This document shows positions 49,897 through 57,807 of a DNA stretch of 64,000 nt, in pieces. The DNA is from Candidatus Nitrosocaldaceae archaeon (GTDB lineage Archaea > Thermoproteota > Nitrososphaeria > Nitrososphaerales > Nitrosocaldaceae), in assembly GCA_026002835.1 (NCBI GenBank), contig BPGC01000009.1, forward strand, positions 1 through 64,000. The letters run 5' to 3'. The stretch's first letter is position 1, and each line of letters opens with the position of its first letter. Made by a program: the position numbers and the translations under genes. The notes below the pieces were generated by a model. It ran no database searches. It was not told the origin of the DNA and saw only the letters and a program-made list of their open reading frames with translations.

Positions 49897-50774
49897 GCTG
49901 TTATTATTATAGCACCATTCTCTTGAGGTATTACCGTATGTTCTGCTTGTGCTACATATTGCCCATTACCCTCCACTAATATTGGGTATGCTTTAACTAT
50001 CTTCTTCTTAATCAATACATTCAATGCTTCGTTAATATGTTTTATATCATGATCTTTTAGCCATCTAGCAGCAAATGGCAAAGTTTTAAATCTATTCCAG
50101 ATCTCATCTTTTATAATATCTGCATCTTTATTGCCACTCTTCTTCCTATTTATTAATGAGAAGATATTCTTTATTCTGCCATTAACCACTAATCCAGTAC
50201 CTTCTTTAGTAGTAAAGAATGGTTCTATAGCATAAGCTTCATTTGCTTGTAATGAGAATCCAGTATAAGTCCTTATATTAGGTATAGATTTTCCTGCATG
50301 AACTGTATATTGAGCTAGCGAGTGTCCAGTAAGATTATGAATAGGCATAAAACCTAAGCGTTTAGCTGTATCCTCAATAACTTTGCCTATATCACTTGCA
50401 TTTACACCTGCCTTTACTATCTTAATTGCTTCCTGTAAAGCAAGTTCAGTAGCATTAGTTAATGATTCATACTCTGGATTATAACATGTTGTAACTGCTG
50501 TATCTGCTATATATCCATTTATATGAACACCAATATCTATCTTTAAGACATCTCCATCTTTAACTATAGTCTCATCATCTGGCTCTGCAGTATAATGAGC
50601 AGCTATCTCATTGAGACTAACATTACAAGGAAATGCTGGTTCGCCTCCTTTTGCTCTTATCATACCTTCTAACTCTTCACATATCTCTAGCAATGTTCTT
50701 CCAACATGATATTTCTTCCTAGCATATTCTCTAACTTCGCTTGCTATCTTACCAGCTTTGATATACTCTTCCAT
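49893..50774 (-). CDS. map: Methionine aminopeptidase, type 2
   Basis: 293 residues. Metal ligands are visible in KIDIGVHINGYIADTA (two Asp), GHSLAQYTVH (His), EPFFTTKEGTG (Glu) and the terminal AQAEHTVIP (Glu). A winged-helix insert near residues 190-260 marks the archaeal/eukaryotic type 2. It removes N-terminal Met from new proteins. Confidence 0.93.
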   Translation of the reverse strand: MEEYIKAGKIASEVREYARKKYHVGRTLLEICEELEGMIRAKGGEPAFPCNVSLNEIAAHYTAEPDDETIVKDGDVLKIDIGVHINGYIADTAVTTCYNPEYESLTNATELALQEAIKIVKAGVNASDIGKVIEDTAKRLGFMPIHNLTGHSLAQYTVHAGKSIPNIRTYTGFSLQANEAYAIEPFFTTKEGTGLVVNGRIKNIFSLINRKKSGNKDADIIKDEIWNRFKTLPFAARWLKDHDIKHINEALNVLIKKKIVKAYPILVEGNGQYVAQAEHTVIPQENGAIIITA

Positions 50775-50810
50775 ACCAATAAGATGAAACTAGTCTTTAA
50801 TATAGAATGC

Positions 50811-50818
50811 TATTTAAG
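50811..50818 (+). promoter_or_regulatory. TATA box of the tRNA-Pro gene
   Basis: tatttaag lies 26-33 bases before the mature tRNA 5' end, the usual archaeal spacing. Confidence 0.5.
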
Positions 50819-50843
50819 TAAGAACTTTTTAAATTATCAAAAA

Positions 50844-50917
50844 GGGGTCGTGGGCTAGCTTGGTATGCTTCGAGCCTTGGGCGCTCGAGGTCGCCGGTTC
50901 AAATCCGGCCGACCCCA
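50844..50917 (+). tRNA. tRNA-Pro (anticodon UGG)
   Basis: 74 bases. The acceptor GGGGTCG pairs with CGACCCC. The anticodon stem CGAGC/GCTCG encloses loop CTTGGGC with anticodon TGG. The T arm is GCCGG-TTCAAAT-CCGGC with discriminator A. No intron; CCA is not encoded. Confidence 0.95.
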
Positions 50918-50929
50918 TCTATTCCATAG

Positions 50930-51594
50930 TTTGGAGTAACTATTCTATAAAGAGAGAATTCTATAAGAGGAAAGAGAAGTGTTGAGAAATAGATGACAGG
51001 AATGCTTCTAGTATACTAAAATTCGTAGAACATATGTAAGAGCGGTAAAAATAGAATAGGTAGTATAGTATTTCAACCGTAAAAGTTTAGGCAAATTATA
51101 AAAATACTTAAAGTTCTATATGGAAATAATGAGTATTATCCAGAGCAAGTATTATGTATTAATTAATAGAGTTAGTAAAGATAGAAAGATAGCATAACGC
51201 TCTATTCTATGACAATTTCCTAACTGAAGAGGAGCTAGAATTGCTAATATATACAGCAGATATTATACAAAGCATTTATAGCTGTTTGCTATGAGATTGT
51301 GACAGGACATGAAGGTTAAATATCCATCCATATAGGAATGATAACAATTCGTATCTATGGTTGTATGAAGCTATTAACCATAATCCTATAGGCTTGAGAA
51401 TCGCTGAGAAAGCATTTGAGAAGATGAAGTTAGAAAATATCAAGAAGAGAAAGATTGTATATATTAAGCGATCCTAAAAGTAAGTTCATAGAGGTAATAT
51501 TTAGAGGATTAGAACCATATTGCTATCATTGCTCTAAAGTTAATTGTAGACATGCATACTATGCTCTAGCAGCATATATGATATATGGAAGGTA
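50930..51594 (+). pseudogene. Decayed SWIM-motif gene between two tRNAs
   Basis: Short plus-strand frames carry protein-like pieces in order: SSILKFVEHM, ALFYDNFLTEEELELLIYTAD, NDNNSYLWLYEAINHNP then GLRIAEKAFEKMKLENIKKR, and FIEVIFRGLEPYCYHCSKVN with CRHAYYALAAYM. The last is a SWIM-like zinc motif (C-x2-C-x4-C-x-H, Cys codons at 51521, 51530 and 51545; His at 51551). Stops and frame changes separate all pieces, so the gene is dead. Its last readable codons run straight into the 3' end of the tRNA-Ala gene at 51595. Confidence 0.65.
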
Positions 51595-51680
51595 TGGACC
51601 GGGTGGGATTTGAACCCACGATCGCTCCCATGCCAAGGGAACATCCTACCAGACTAGACGATTGGCCATAACTCCGGCCC
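51595..51680 (-). tRNA. tRNA-Ala (anticodon GGC) with a 12-nt intron at position 7/8
   Basis: On the minus strand the acceptor GGGCCGG pairs with CCGGTCC plus discriminator A. The D stem is GTCT/GGAT, the anticodon stem TTCCC/GGGAG with loop TTGGCAT (anticodon GGC), and the T arm GTGGG-TTCAAAT-CCCAC. Twelve extra bases (51662-51673) lie between acceptor position 7 and T8. Flanking sequence folds as a relaxed bulge-helix-bulge: GACG pairs with CGTC, GGCC with GGCC, and the cut sites fall at GG/A and AA/T. Removal gives a standard 74-base tRNA with U8. Confidence 0.9.
51662..51673 (-). other. Predicted tRNA intron (12 nt)
   Basis: Minus-strand bases agttatggccaa, bounded by a bulge-helix-bulge-like fold recognised by the archaeal splicing endonuclease. 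Non-canonical site between tRNA positions 7 and 8. Confidence 0.7.
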
Positions 51681-51727
51681 GTCATCCGATCCATTATTAT
51701 TCAAACATTTAAGGTTAAATATACTTT

Positions 51728-52039
51728 TTACTTAAATGCTCGAATTAAATCTAGGTTCTTCTTATCTAGTTTTATTGCATATACCATAGCATCATCTTCT
51801 CCAATCTTTGATAATTCATCTAGGAATTCTGTTTTATCTTTACCTCGCTCTATATTAGTAGTACTCTCTTTTACACAGAGTGTAAACCTATTCATCTTTA
51901 TACCATTCTTCTTAAGATATCTTATAAATGCTCTATAAGCATTGATATCATACCATTCTCTATTCCGTTCTTTACAAAGACTGATCCATACATCTACACT
52001 ATTCTGAAATAAAGCTTTGCTCTTCAACTCTTCAAGCAT
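51728..52039 (-). CDS. Hypothetical protein, 103 aa
   Basis: A soluble, charged helical protein (SVDVWISLCKERNREWYDINAY ... FLDELSKIGEDDAMVYAIKLD). No family recognised. It lies 26 bases downstream of the JAMM protease gene on the same strand, so they may share a transcript. Confidence 0.6.
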   Translation of the reverse strand: MLEELKSKALFQNSVDVWISLCKERNREWYDINAYRAFIRYLKKNGIKMNRFTLCVKESTTNIERGKDKTEFLDELSKIGEDDAMVYAIKLDKKNLDLIRAFK

Positions 52040-52065
52040 AAATGATAATTAGTAGTATAGCTTAT

Positions 52066-52443
52066 TTATTCTATGCTATACTCTAACTCTTCTCCATTTG
52101 AGTTATATGCAAATAGATCTCTATCTTCATAAGGATATCTAACTATAACACTAACTAATCCTATGAAATGATGAAGATCGGTTAAAGAAGGAGTAGCATT
52201 ACCGCTAGGATGCGAGTGGGCGGTTCCAATTATAGATCTATCATACGGAAGCATATATGTTGGAAAGCCAGAGTAATATGGACCATGTTCAGATAATGGA
52301 GGTACCATCAATCTTTCTATTATTAGCCTATCTTTCTTATTATTGCCGCAAAGTATCAATATTGCCTCATGAGGATGATGTATCTTGCAGAATGTCAATA
52401 TGCTATCTCTGACCTCTCTCTTGAATACTACTAGTTTTTTCAT
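52066..52443 (-). CDS. JAB/MPN (JAMM) metalloprotease
   Basis: 125 residues. The JAMM zinc site is complete: Glu in HHPHEAILIL and HSHPSGNATPSLTD (HxH-x10-D with Ser). Archaeal stand-alone members remove small ubiquitin-like modifiers (SAMP/Urm1) or process sulfur carriers. The window also has a UBP zinc finger, but no modifier gene is adjacent. Confidence 0.85.
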   Translation of the reverse strand: MKKLVVFKREVRDSILTFCKIHHPHEAILILCGNNKKDRLIIERLMVPPLSEHGPYYSGFPTYMLPYDRSIIGTAHSHPSGNATPSLTDLHHFIGLVSVIVRYPYEDRDLFAYNSNGEELEYSIE

Positions 52444-52521
52444 TACTATATATCTTATCCTAACGATATTAAACCCTTACCTAGTGATAAGATTAAATTG
52501 AACTTATAATAAGATAGTTGC

Positions 52522-53163
52522 ATGAGCGTTGATACTACTGAAGGTATAGAGAAGATGCTATTATCTACTGGTATTAGGGTAGGCACTCCAGTAAAGACAA
52601 AATCTATGACTCCATTTATAGTAAAGGCTAATCCAGAAGGATTGTATATACTAGATATAATAAAGACATTAGAAAGGATAGAAGTAGCAGCCTCATTTAT
52701 AAGCAGAATGGATCCTAAGAGAGTTGTTGTATGCTCTGCAAGAGAGTATGGCAAAGTTCCAGTTACAAAATTCTGTGAATTGACAAATGCTACTCCAATA
52801 TTAGGAAGGTTTATGCCAGGAACGTTTACAAACCCATTATTGCCTAATTATACTGAACCATTACTAGTTATAGTTACAGATCCACAATATGATCAGCAAG
52901 CTGTAGTCGAGGCTAGCAAAGCAGGCTTGCCAGTAATAGCTATATGTAATAGTGATAATATAACAAGTAATGTAGATCTAGTAATACCAGCAAATAATCG
53001 AGGTAGGAAATCACTAGCAACTGTATTCTGGCTATTAACAAAGGCTGTATTGTTAAGGACTGGTAAGATAACATCTGAAGATGTAGGAATCAATTCATTC
53101 ATATACAATGGTAGAGAGTATAAGATAGATGACTTTGAGACAAAGCCAATAGAGGTGGAGTAG
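52522..53163 (+). CDS. rps2: Ribosomal protein uS2
   Basis: 213 residues. LYILDIIKTLERIEVAASFI, FMPGTFTNP and DPQYDQQAVVEASKAGLPVIA with a C-terminal RGRKSLATVFWLL are typical of archaeal/eukaryotic S2. First gene of the lipid-precursor operon, an arrangement seen across archaea. Confidence 0.93.
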   Translation: MSVDTTEGIEKMLLSTGIRVGTPVKTKSMTPFIVKANPEGLYILDIIKTLERIEVAASFISRMDPKRVVVCSAREYGKVPVTKFCELTNATPILGRFMPGTFTNPLLPNYTEPLLVIVTDPQYDQQAVVEASKAGLPVIAICNSDNITSNVDLVIPANNRGRKSLATVFWLLTKAVLLRTGKITSEDVGINSFIYNGREYKIDDFETKPIEVE

Positions 53164-53997
53164 TTGCAGGTTAGAAAACCTGCAGTATCTGGCATCTTCT
53201 ATCCAGGTGATAAGGAGTCATTACTATCCTCAATAAAAGAGTGTTTTCTTCATAAATATGGTCCTAAATCTTTACCTCCTTCTAAAGATCGTAAAGAAAT
53301 TATATCAGTTATAGTTCCTCATGCAGCATATATATATTCTGGTCCAATAGCTGCTAATTCTTATTATTATATCTCTTCATTAAAACCAGAGTTAATTGTA
53401 TTGATAGGCCCAAACCATTATGGTATTGGGAGTGGTGTAGCTACTATGAAAGGAGTCTGGGAAACCCCATTAGGAAGTATAGAGGTTGATGATGAAGCAG
53501 TTGATATCGTTGTAAAAGAATCTGGTATAGTAGATATAGACTTTTATGCTCATAGTAAAGATCATTGTTTAGAAGTTCAACTTCCTATGTTACAATTCGT
53601 TTATGCTCATAAATTTAAGATATTACCAATAGTATTATGGATGCAAGATAGAGAAACTGCAGAAGATATAGGTAAGGCTTTAGCAGAAGTTGCTAAACTA
53701 AAGAATACATTACTTATAGCGTCATCAGACTTTACACATTATGAACCTAATGAAATTGCACATAAGAAGGATAAAGAACTTATAAAATGTATAGAAGAGT
53801 TGGATCTATTGAAATATTATACAGTATTAGAAAGATTAGATGTTACAGCATGTGGTTATGGGGCTATGGCATCGGTAATATATGCTAGCAAGTTACTAGG
53901 TGCTAGTAAAGGAGAGTTGATAAGATATGCTACAAGTGGTGATATATCTGGTAATAAGGATTCAGTAGTAGGATACGCATCAATGATGATAGTATGA
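53164..53997 (+). CDS. MEMO1-family protein
   Basis: 277 residues. RKPAVSGIFYPGD, VPHAAYIYSGP, GPNHYG and CLEVQLPMLQ hold the His/Cys pocket of the MEMO family (AmmeMemoRadiSam system protein B). Its reaction is unsettled; related pockets resemble dioxygenases. TTG start directly follows the rps2 stop, and the 3' end overlaps mvk by 4 bases. Confidence 0.88.
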   Translation: MQVRKPAVSGIFYPGDKESLLSSIKECFLHKYGPKSLPPSKDRKEIISVIVPHAAYIYSGPIAANSYYYISSLKPELIVLIGPNHYGIGSGVATMKGVWETPLGSIEVDDEAVDIVVKESGIVDIDFYAHSKDHCLEVQLPMLQFVYAHKFKILPIVLWMQDRETAEDIGKALAEVAKLKNTLLIASSDFTHYEPNEIAHKKDKELIKCIEELDLLKYYTVLERLDVTACGYGAMASVIYASKLLGASKGELIRYATSGDISGNKDSVVGYASMMIV

Positions 53998-54971
53998 AAC
54001 CATTGAAGATATCTAGCACTGCATCAGCGCCTTGTAAAGTTATATTATTTGGTGAACATTTTGTAGTTTATGGTAAGCCAGCTATATTAGCAGCTATAGA
54101 TAAAAGAATATATGTTAATGTTAGTATCAGAAATGATACAAAATTTGTTATCAATAATAAGGATATACATGACGAAATTAGTATTAGTAATATGAATCAA
54201 ATTGAATCTAATTACAAGCATGATAAATTATCATATCCAATATTCTTAACAGCTTATAATACATTGAGAGGATTTGATTCTAGAGTAGGATTAGATATCA
54301 AGATCGATTCTCAAGTTCCATTTGGTTCAGGTTTAGGAACTTCAGCAGCAGTAAGTGCTGCACTAATAGCATCTATATCAAACTTGTTTGGTTCATTCAA
54401 TAAGCACCAAATATTCTTACAAACATTAGAGACTGAAAAACTTATTCATGCAACTCCATCTGGAGCGGATCCAGCTATAACTGTAACTGGAGGAGTTATC
54501 ATGTTTAGGAAAACAAAAGAACCTGATATGCTAATAATGCCTTTAGGATATAATGATCTTCATTTAATTATAATATATTCTGGAAAGAATAGAATAACTG
54601 GAGATATAGTTAATAATGTTAAGAGAATAAGAGAAGATAACCCTAAACTATTCGAGATGTTTGCTAATAAGAGTGAAGAGATAACACTTGATGCTGTACA
54701 AGCGTTGAGAAATAAAGATCATAACAGTTTAGGTTCATTAATGTTAAGAAATCATGAATTATTAAAATCCTTGGGTGTATCTACTAGAAAATTAGATGAG
54801 ATAGTAGAGAAAGCTATGCAGAATGGAGCTTTAGGAGCGAAGATGACTGGGGCTGGAGGAGGAGGTTCGGTTATCGCAATAGCAGAAGATGAGAATAGAT
54901 TGTTAAATGCATTCAAAGAGTATTATGCTTTCATAGCAAATGTAGATGAGGATGGAGTAAGAGTAGAGTAA
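53994..54971 (+). CDS. mvk: Mevalonate kinase
   Basis: 325 residues of the GHMP kinase fold: FGEHFVVYGKPA, the phosphate loop PFGSGLGTSAAVSAAL, PSGADPAITVTGG and KMTGAGGGGSVIA. It makes mevalonate 5-phosphate for archaeal isoprenoid lipids. Next in the operon is isopentenyl phosphate kinase. Confidence 0.93.
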   Translation: MKPLKISSTASAPCKVILFGEHFVVYGKPAILAAIDKRIYVNVSIRNDTKFVINNKDIHDEISISNMNQIESNYKHDKLSYPIFLTAYNTLRGFDSRVGLDIKIDSQVPFGSGLGTSAAVSAALIASISNLFGSFNKHQIFLQTLETEKLIHATPSGADPAITVTGGVIMFRKTKEPDMLIMPLGYNDLHLIIIYSGKNRITGDIVNNVKRIREDNPKLFEMFANKSEEITLDAVQALRNKDHNSLGSLMLRNHELLKSLGVSTRKLDEIVEKAMQNGALGAKMTGAGGGGSVIAIAEDENRLLNAFKEYYAFIANVDEDGVRVE

Positions 54972-55004
54972 TTAATATTAGGATATTATTCTTACCTTAA
55001 TGTA

Positions 55005-55751
55005 ATGGTATCTATATTAAAACTAGGTGGCTCAGTAATAACATATAAGGATAAACCTTTGGCATTTAATGCTAATATAATTGAAGAGATTAGCAAAAAT
55101 CTCAAACAGATTAATAAACCTCTTATAATTGTCCATGGAGGAGGATCTTTCGGTCATTATTATTCAGTAAAATATGATATGCATTCTAAACCAGATAGAT
55201 ATGATATCCATGGTGTATCAGTAGTTAGAACATCAATGGTAGAGTTGAATAATTACATAGTCAATATTATGGTTAGGTATGGTTTGAATCCTTATACAAT
55301 ACCTCCTATATCATTCATGAATGGAAAAGATGTTATTAAAAATAAGGTTATCGAGATTGCTAGATTAGCAGAAGAAGGTTTGCTACCTATAACTCATGGT
55401 GATGTCATGCCTATTGATGATAAGATGTATTACATATTATCTGGAGATGAGATAATGAGCATCTTAGCTTCTATCCTAAAGCCAGATAAGATAATATTTG
55501 CTATTAATGTAGATGGCATTTATAACAATATGGAAGAAAGAAGATTAATCAGAGAATTATCAGCTAACGATGTTTTACAATTAGAAGATGTAAAAGCAGA
55601 TGTTACTGGAGGAATGAAGAGAAAGTTACGAGAAGCATTTAAAATAGCTAGTAATGGTTTACCAGTAATGTTAGTTAATGGATTAAAACCAGAGAGGATT
55701 GTAAAAGCATTAAACGATGAGCCAGTTATATGCACTATGGTGAAATCATGA
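55005..55751 (+). CDS. ipk: Isopentenyl phosphate kinase
   Basis: 248 residues of the amino-acid-kinase fold: LKLGGSVITYKD, VHGGGSFGHYY (with the His that marks IPK), THGDVMPID and ADVTGGMKRKL. It converts isopentenyl phosphate to IPP, the hallmark of the archaeal version of the mevalonate pathway. It overlaps idi2 by 4 bases (ATGA). Confidence 0.93.
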   Translation: MVSILKLGGSVITYKDKPLAFNANIIEEISKNLKQINKPLIIVHGGGSFGHYYSVKYDMHSKPDRYDIHGVSVVRTSMVELNNYIVNIMVRYGLNPYTIPPISFMNGKDVIKNKVIEIARLAEEGLLPITHGDVMPIDDKMYYILSGDEIMSILASILKPDKIIFAINVDGIYNNMEERRLIRELSANDVLQLEDVKADVTGGMKRKLREAFKIASNGLPVMLVNGLKPERIVKALNDEPVICTMVKS

Positions 55752-56821
55752 ACAAAGATAAAGATGTCGAGATTATAAAACAAAGGAAACGAGATGCCTT
55801 GAATATACCATTACAGAAAGAAGTTCAATATAAAGAGACAACAACTCTTCTAGAGTATGTTACATTAATTCATAATGCTTTACCAGAACTTAATCTTGAT
55901 GAGATTGATACATCAACTACGTTCCTTAACCATAAATTTAATGCACCAATAATAATAGATTCCATGACTGGAGGAGCTGAGGAGGCTAGAGAGATAAACT
56001 CTAGACTTGCTGAAGTTGCTGAAGAGTATAATATAGGCATGGGCTTAGGTAGCCAAAGAGCTGGGCTATTAAGTAAGGAGTTAGAAGATACATATTCAAT
56101 AGCTAGAGAAAAAGCTCCTCATGCATTCCTTATAGCAAATATTGGTGCTGCACAGTTAGCAAAAGGCTTGAGCATCGATGATATAAAGAGTATAATAGAT
56201 ATGATCAAAGCTAATGCATTAGCAATTCATCTAAACCCATTACAAGAACTGGTCCAACCTGAAGGAGAGCCTATGTTTAAAGGTGTATATGATAAGATAA
56301 GCGAGGTAATTAGATCGGTAAATATTCCAGTTATAGTAAAAGAGGTTGGCTCTGGCATATCTAAAGAGGTTGCTGTAAAGTTGGAAATAATAAATGTTAA
56401 AGCTATAAACATTGCCGGAGCAGGAGGAACTAGCTGGGCTGGAGTAGAAAGGCATAGAGCAGAAGAAGCAGAGATGGATGATAATACTCATCTTGGAGAT
56501 CTATTCTGGGACTGGGGCATACCAACCGCTGCTAGTTTATTAGAGGTAAAACATGCTACTAATATACCAATCATAGCATCTGGTGGGTTAAGAAATGGAT
56601 TAGAGATCGCTAAATGTCTAGTATTAGGAGCTGATATGGCAGCATTAGCATATCCATTCTTAAAGACTGCTTCCCAATCAAAAGATAATGCGAGCAAGTT
56701 TGCAAAACTGCTTATTAATGAGTTGAGAAGTACTATGTTTCTAGTAGGCGCAGCGAATATAAATGCATTAAAGAATGTCAGATATATAATACGCGGTGAG
56801 TTAGCTGAATGGTTCAGATAA
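55748..56821 (+). CDS. fni: Type 2 isopentenyl-diphosphate isomerase
   Basis: 357 residues from ATG 55748, which overlaps the ipk stop; an upstream ATG at 55730 is less likely. FMN-binding TIM barrel with KRDALNI, DSMTGGAEEA, GLGSQRAGL, NIAGAGGTSWAGVE and ASGGLRNG. It interconverts IPP and DMAPP. Confidence 0.93.
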   Translation: MNKDKDVEIIKQRKRDALNIPLQKEVQYKETTTLLEYVTLIHNALPELNLDEIDTSTTFLNHKFNAPIIIDSMTGGAEEAREINSRLAEVAEEYNIGMGLGSQRAGLLSKELEDTYSIAREKAPHAFLIANIGAAQLAKGLSIDDIKSIIDMIKANALAIHLNPLQELVQPEGEPMFKGVYDKISEVIRSVNIPVIVKEVGSGISKEVAVKLEIINVKAINIAGAGGTSWAGVERHRAEEAEMDDNTHLGDLFWDWGIPTAASLLEVKHATNIPIIASGGLRNGLEIAKCLVLGADMAALAYPFLKTASQSKDNASKFAKLLINELRSTMFLVGAANINALKNVRYIIRGELAEWFR

Positions 56822-57807
56822 GTCTAATGGAAGAGATAAAGAATATTGCAAAAGTTGTTGATGATTATATTGTAAATAATATTAAAGGTGAGCCAGAACA
56901 ACTCTACAAAGCATCTTTACATTATATAATCAATGGTGGGAAAAGATTAAGACCATTCCTAACTATAAAGAGCGCTAATATATTCAATGGTAAGTTAGAT
57001 ATAACATTACCAATAGCATCTGCTATAGAGATTACTCATAACTTTACATTAATTCATGATGATATAATGGATAACGATGAAGAGAGGCATGGAGTTCCAA
57101 CTGTTCATAAAGCATACGATCTACCATTAGCAATTCTTGCTGGTGATCTATTGATAGTTAAAGCCTTCCATTTTATAACAAATAATGCAATTCTTGCTGG
57201 ATTAGATAGAGATATAGCTATCGAGATATCAAAAAAGTTAGCAGAGAGTTGCGTAGATGTAAGTGAAGGGCAAGTATTGGATATAACATTCGCTAAGAAT
57301 AAGGATTTCCCTTCTATAGATGAATACATACATATGATAAAGAAGAAGACTGGAGCGTTATTCAAAGTAGCATGTGAGATAGGAGCATTATCTGCTAATG
57401 CAAGTGATAAAGATGTAAAGAATCTAGCAGATTATGGTATGAATATAGGTATAGCGTTCCAATTGGTAGATGATCTCATAGGTGTAGCTGGAGATCCCTC
57501 AAAGACAAAGAAACCAGTAGGTAATGATATAAGAGAAGGAAAGAAGACATTACCAATATTATTAGCTATGAATAAGGATAAAAGCATAAAAGAAGAGATA
57601 CTAACAGTATTTGGAAATAAAGATGCTTTTAATGGTTCTATAAAGCATGTAGTTGAGCTTATAACAAATGCAGGAATAGATGATGAGGTTAGGAAAGAAG
57701 CCAAAAGTTATGTTAAGAAAGCATTAGATAATATTAAAGAGTATCAAGGTCCAGATGCTCATTCATTAAGAGTATTAGCAGAGTTTGTAGTGGAGAGAAC
57801 ACTTTGA
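56809..57807 (+). CDS. Geranylgeranyl-type polyprenyl diphosphate synthase
   Basis: 332 residues. GGKRLRPFL, the first Asp-rich motif LIHDDIMDND and the second QLVDDLIGVAGD, with KKKTG. It builds C20 or longer chains for ether lipids. ATG 56809 is used because ggtga lies 10 bases upstream; ATG 56827 just after the fni stop is the alternative. Confidence 0.9.
   Translation: MVQISLMEEIKNIAKVVDDYIVNNIKGEPEQLYKASLHYIINGGKRLRPFLTIKSANIFNGKLDITLPIASAIEITHNFTLIHDDIMDNDEERHGVPTVHKAYDLPLAILAGDLLIVKAFHFITNNAILAGLDRDIAIEISKKLAESCVDVSEGQVLDITFAKNKDFPSIDEYIHMIKKKTGALFKVACEIGALSANASDKDVKNLADYGMNIGIAFQLVDDLIGVAGDPSKTKKPVGNDIREGKKTLPILLAMNKDKSIKEEILTVFGNKDAFNGSIKHVVELITNAGIDDEVRKEAKSYVKKALDNIKEYQGPDAHSLRVLAEFVVERTL

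Noticed and set aside
50930..51594. Calling a full integrated mobile element between the tRNAs
   Set aside because: No integrase, transposase or duplicated tRNA end was found; only one decayed gene is visible.
51595..51680. Reading the tRNA-Ala gene as a pseudogene because of its extra 12 bases
   Set aside because: All arms are intact and the insert with its flanks folds into a bulge-helix-bulge whose cuts restore a normal tRNA.
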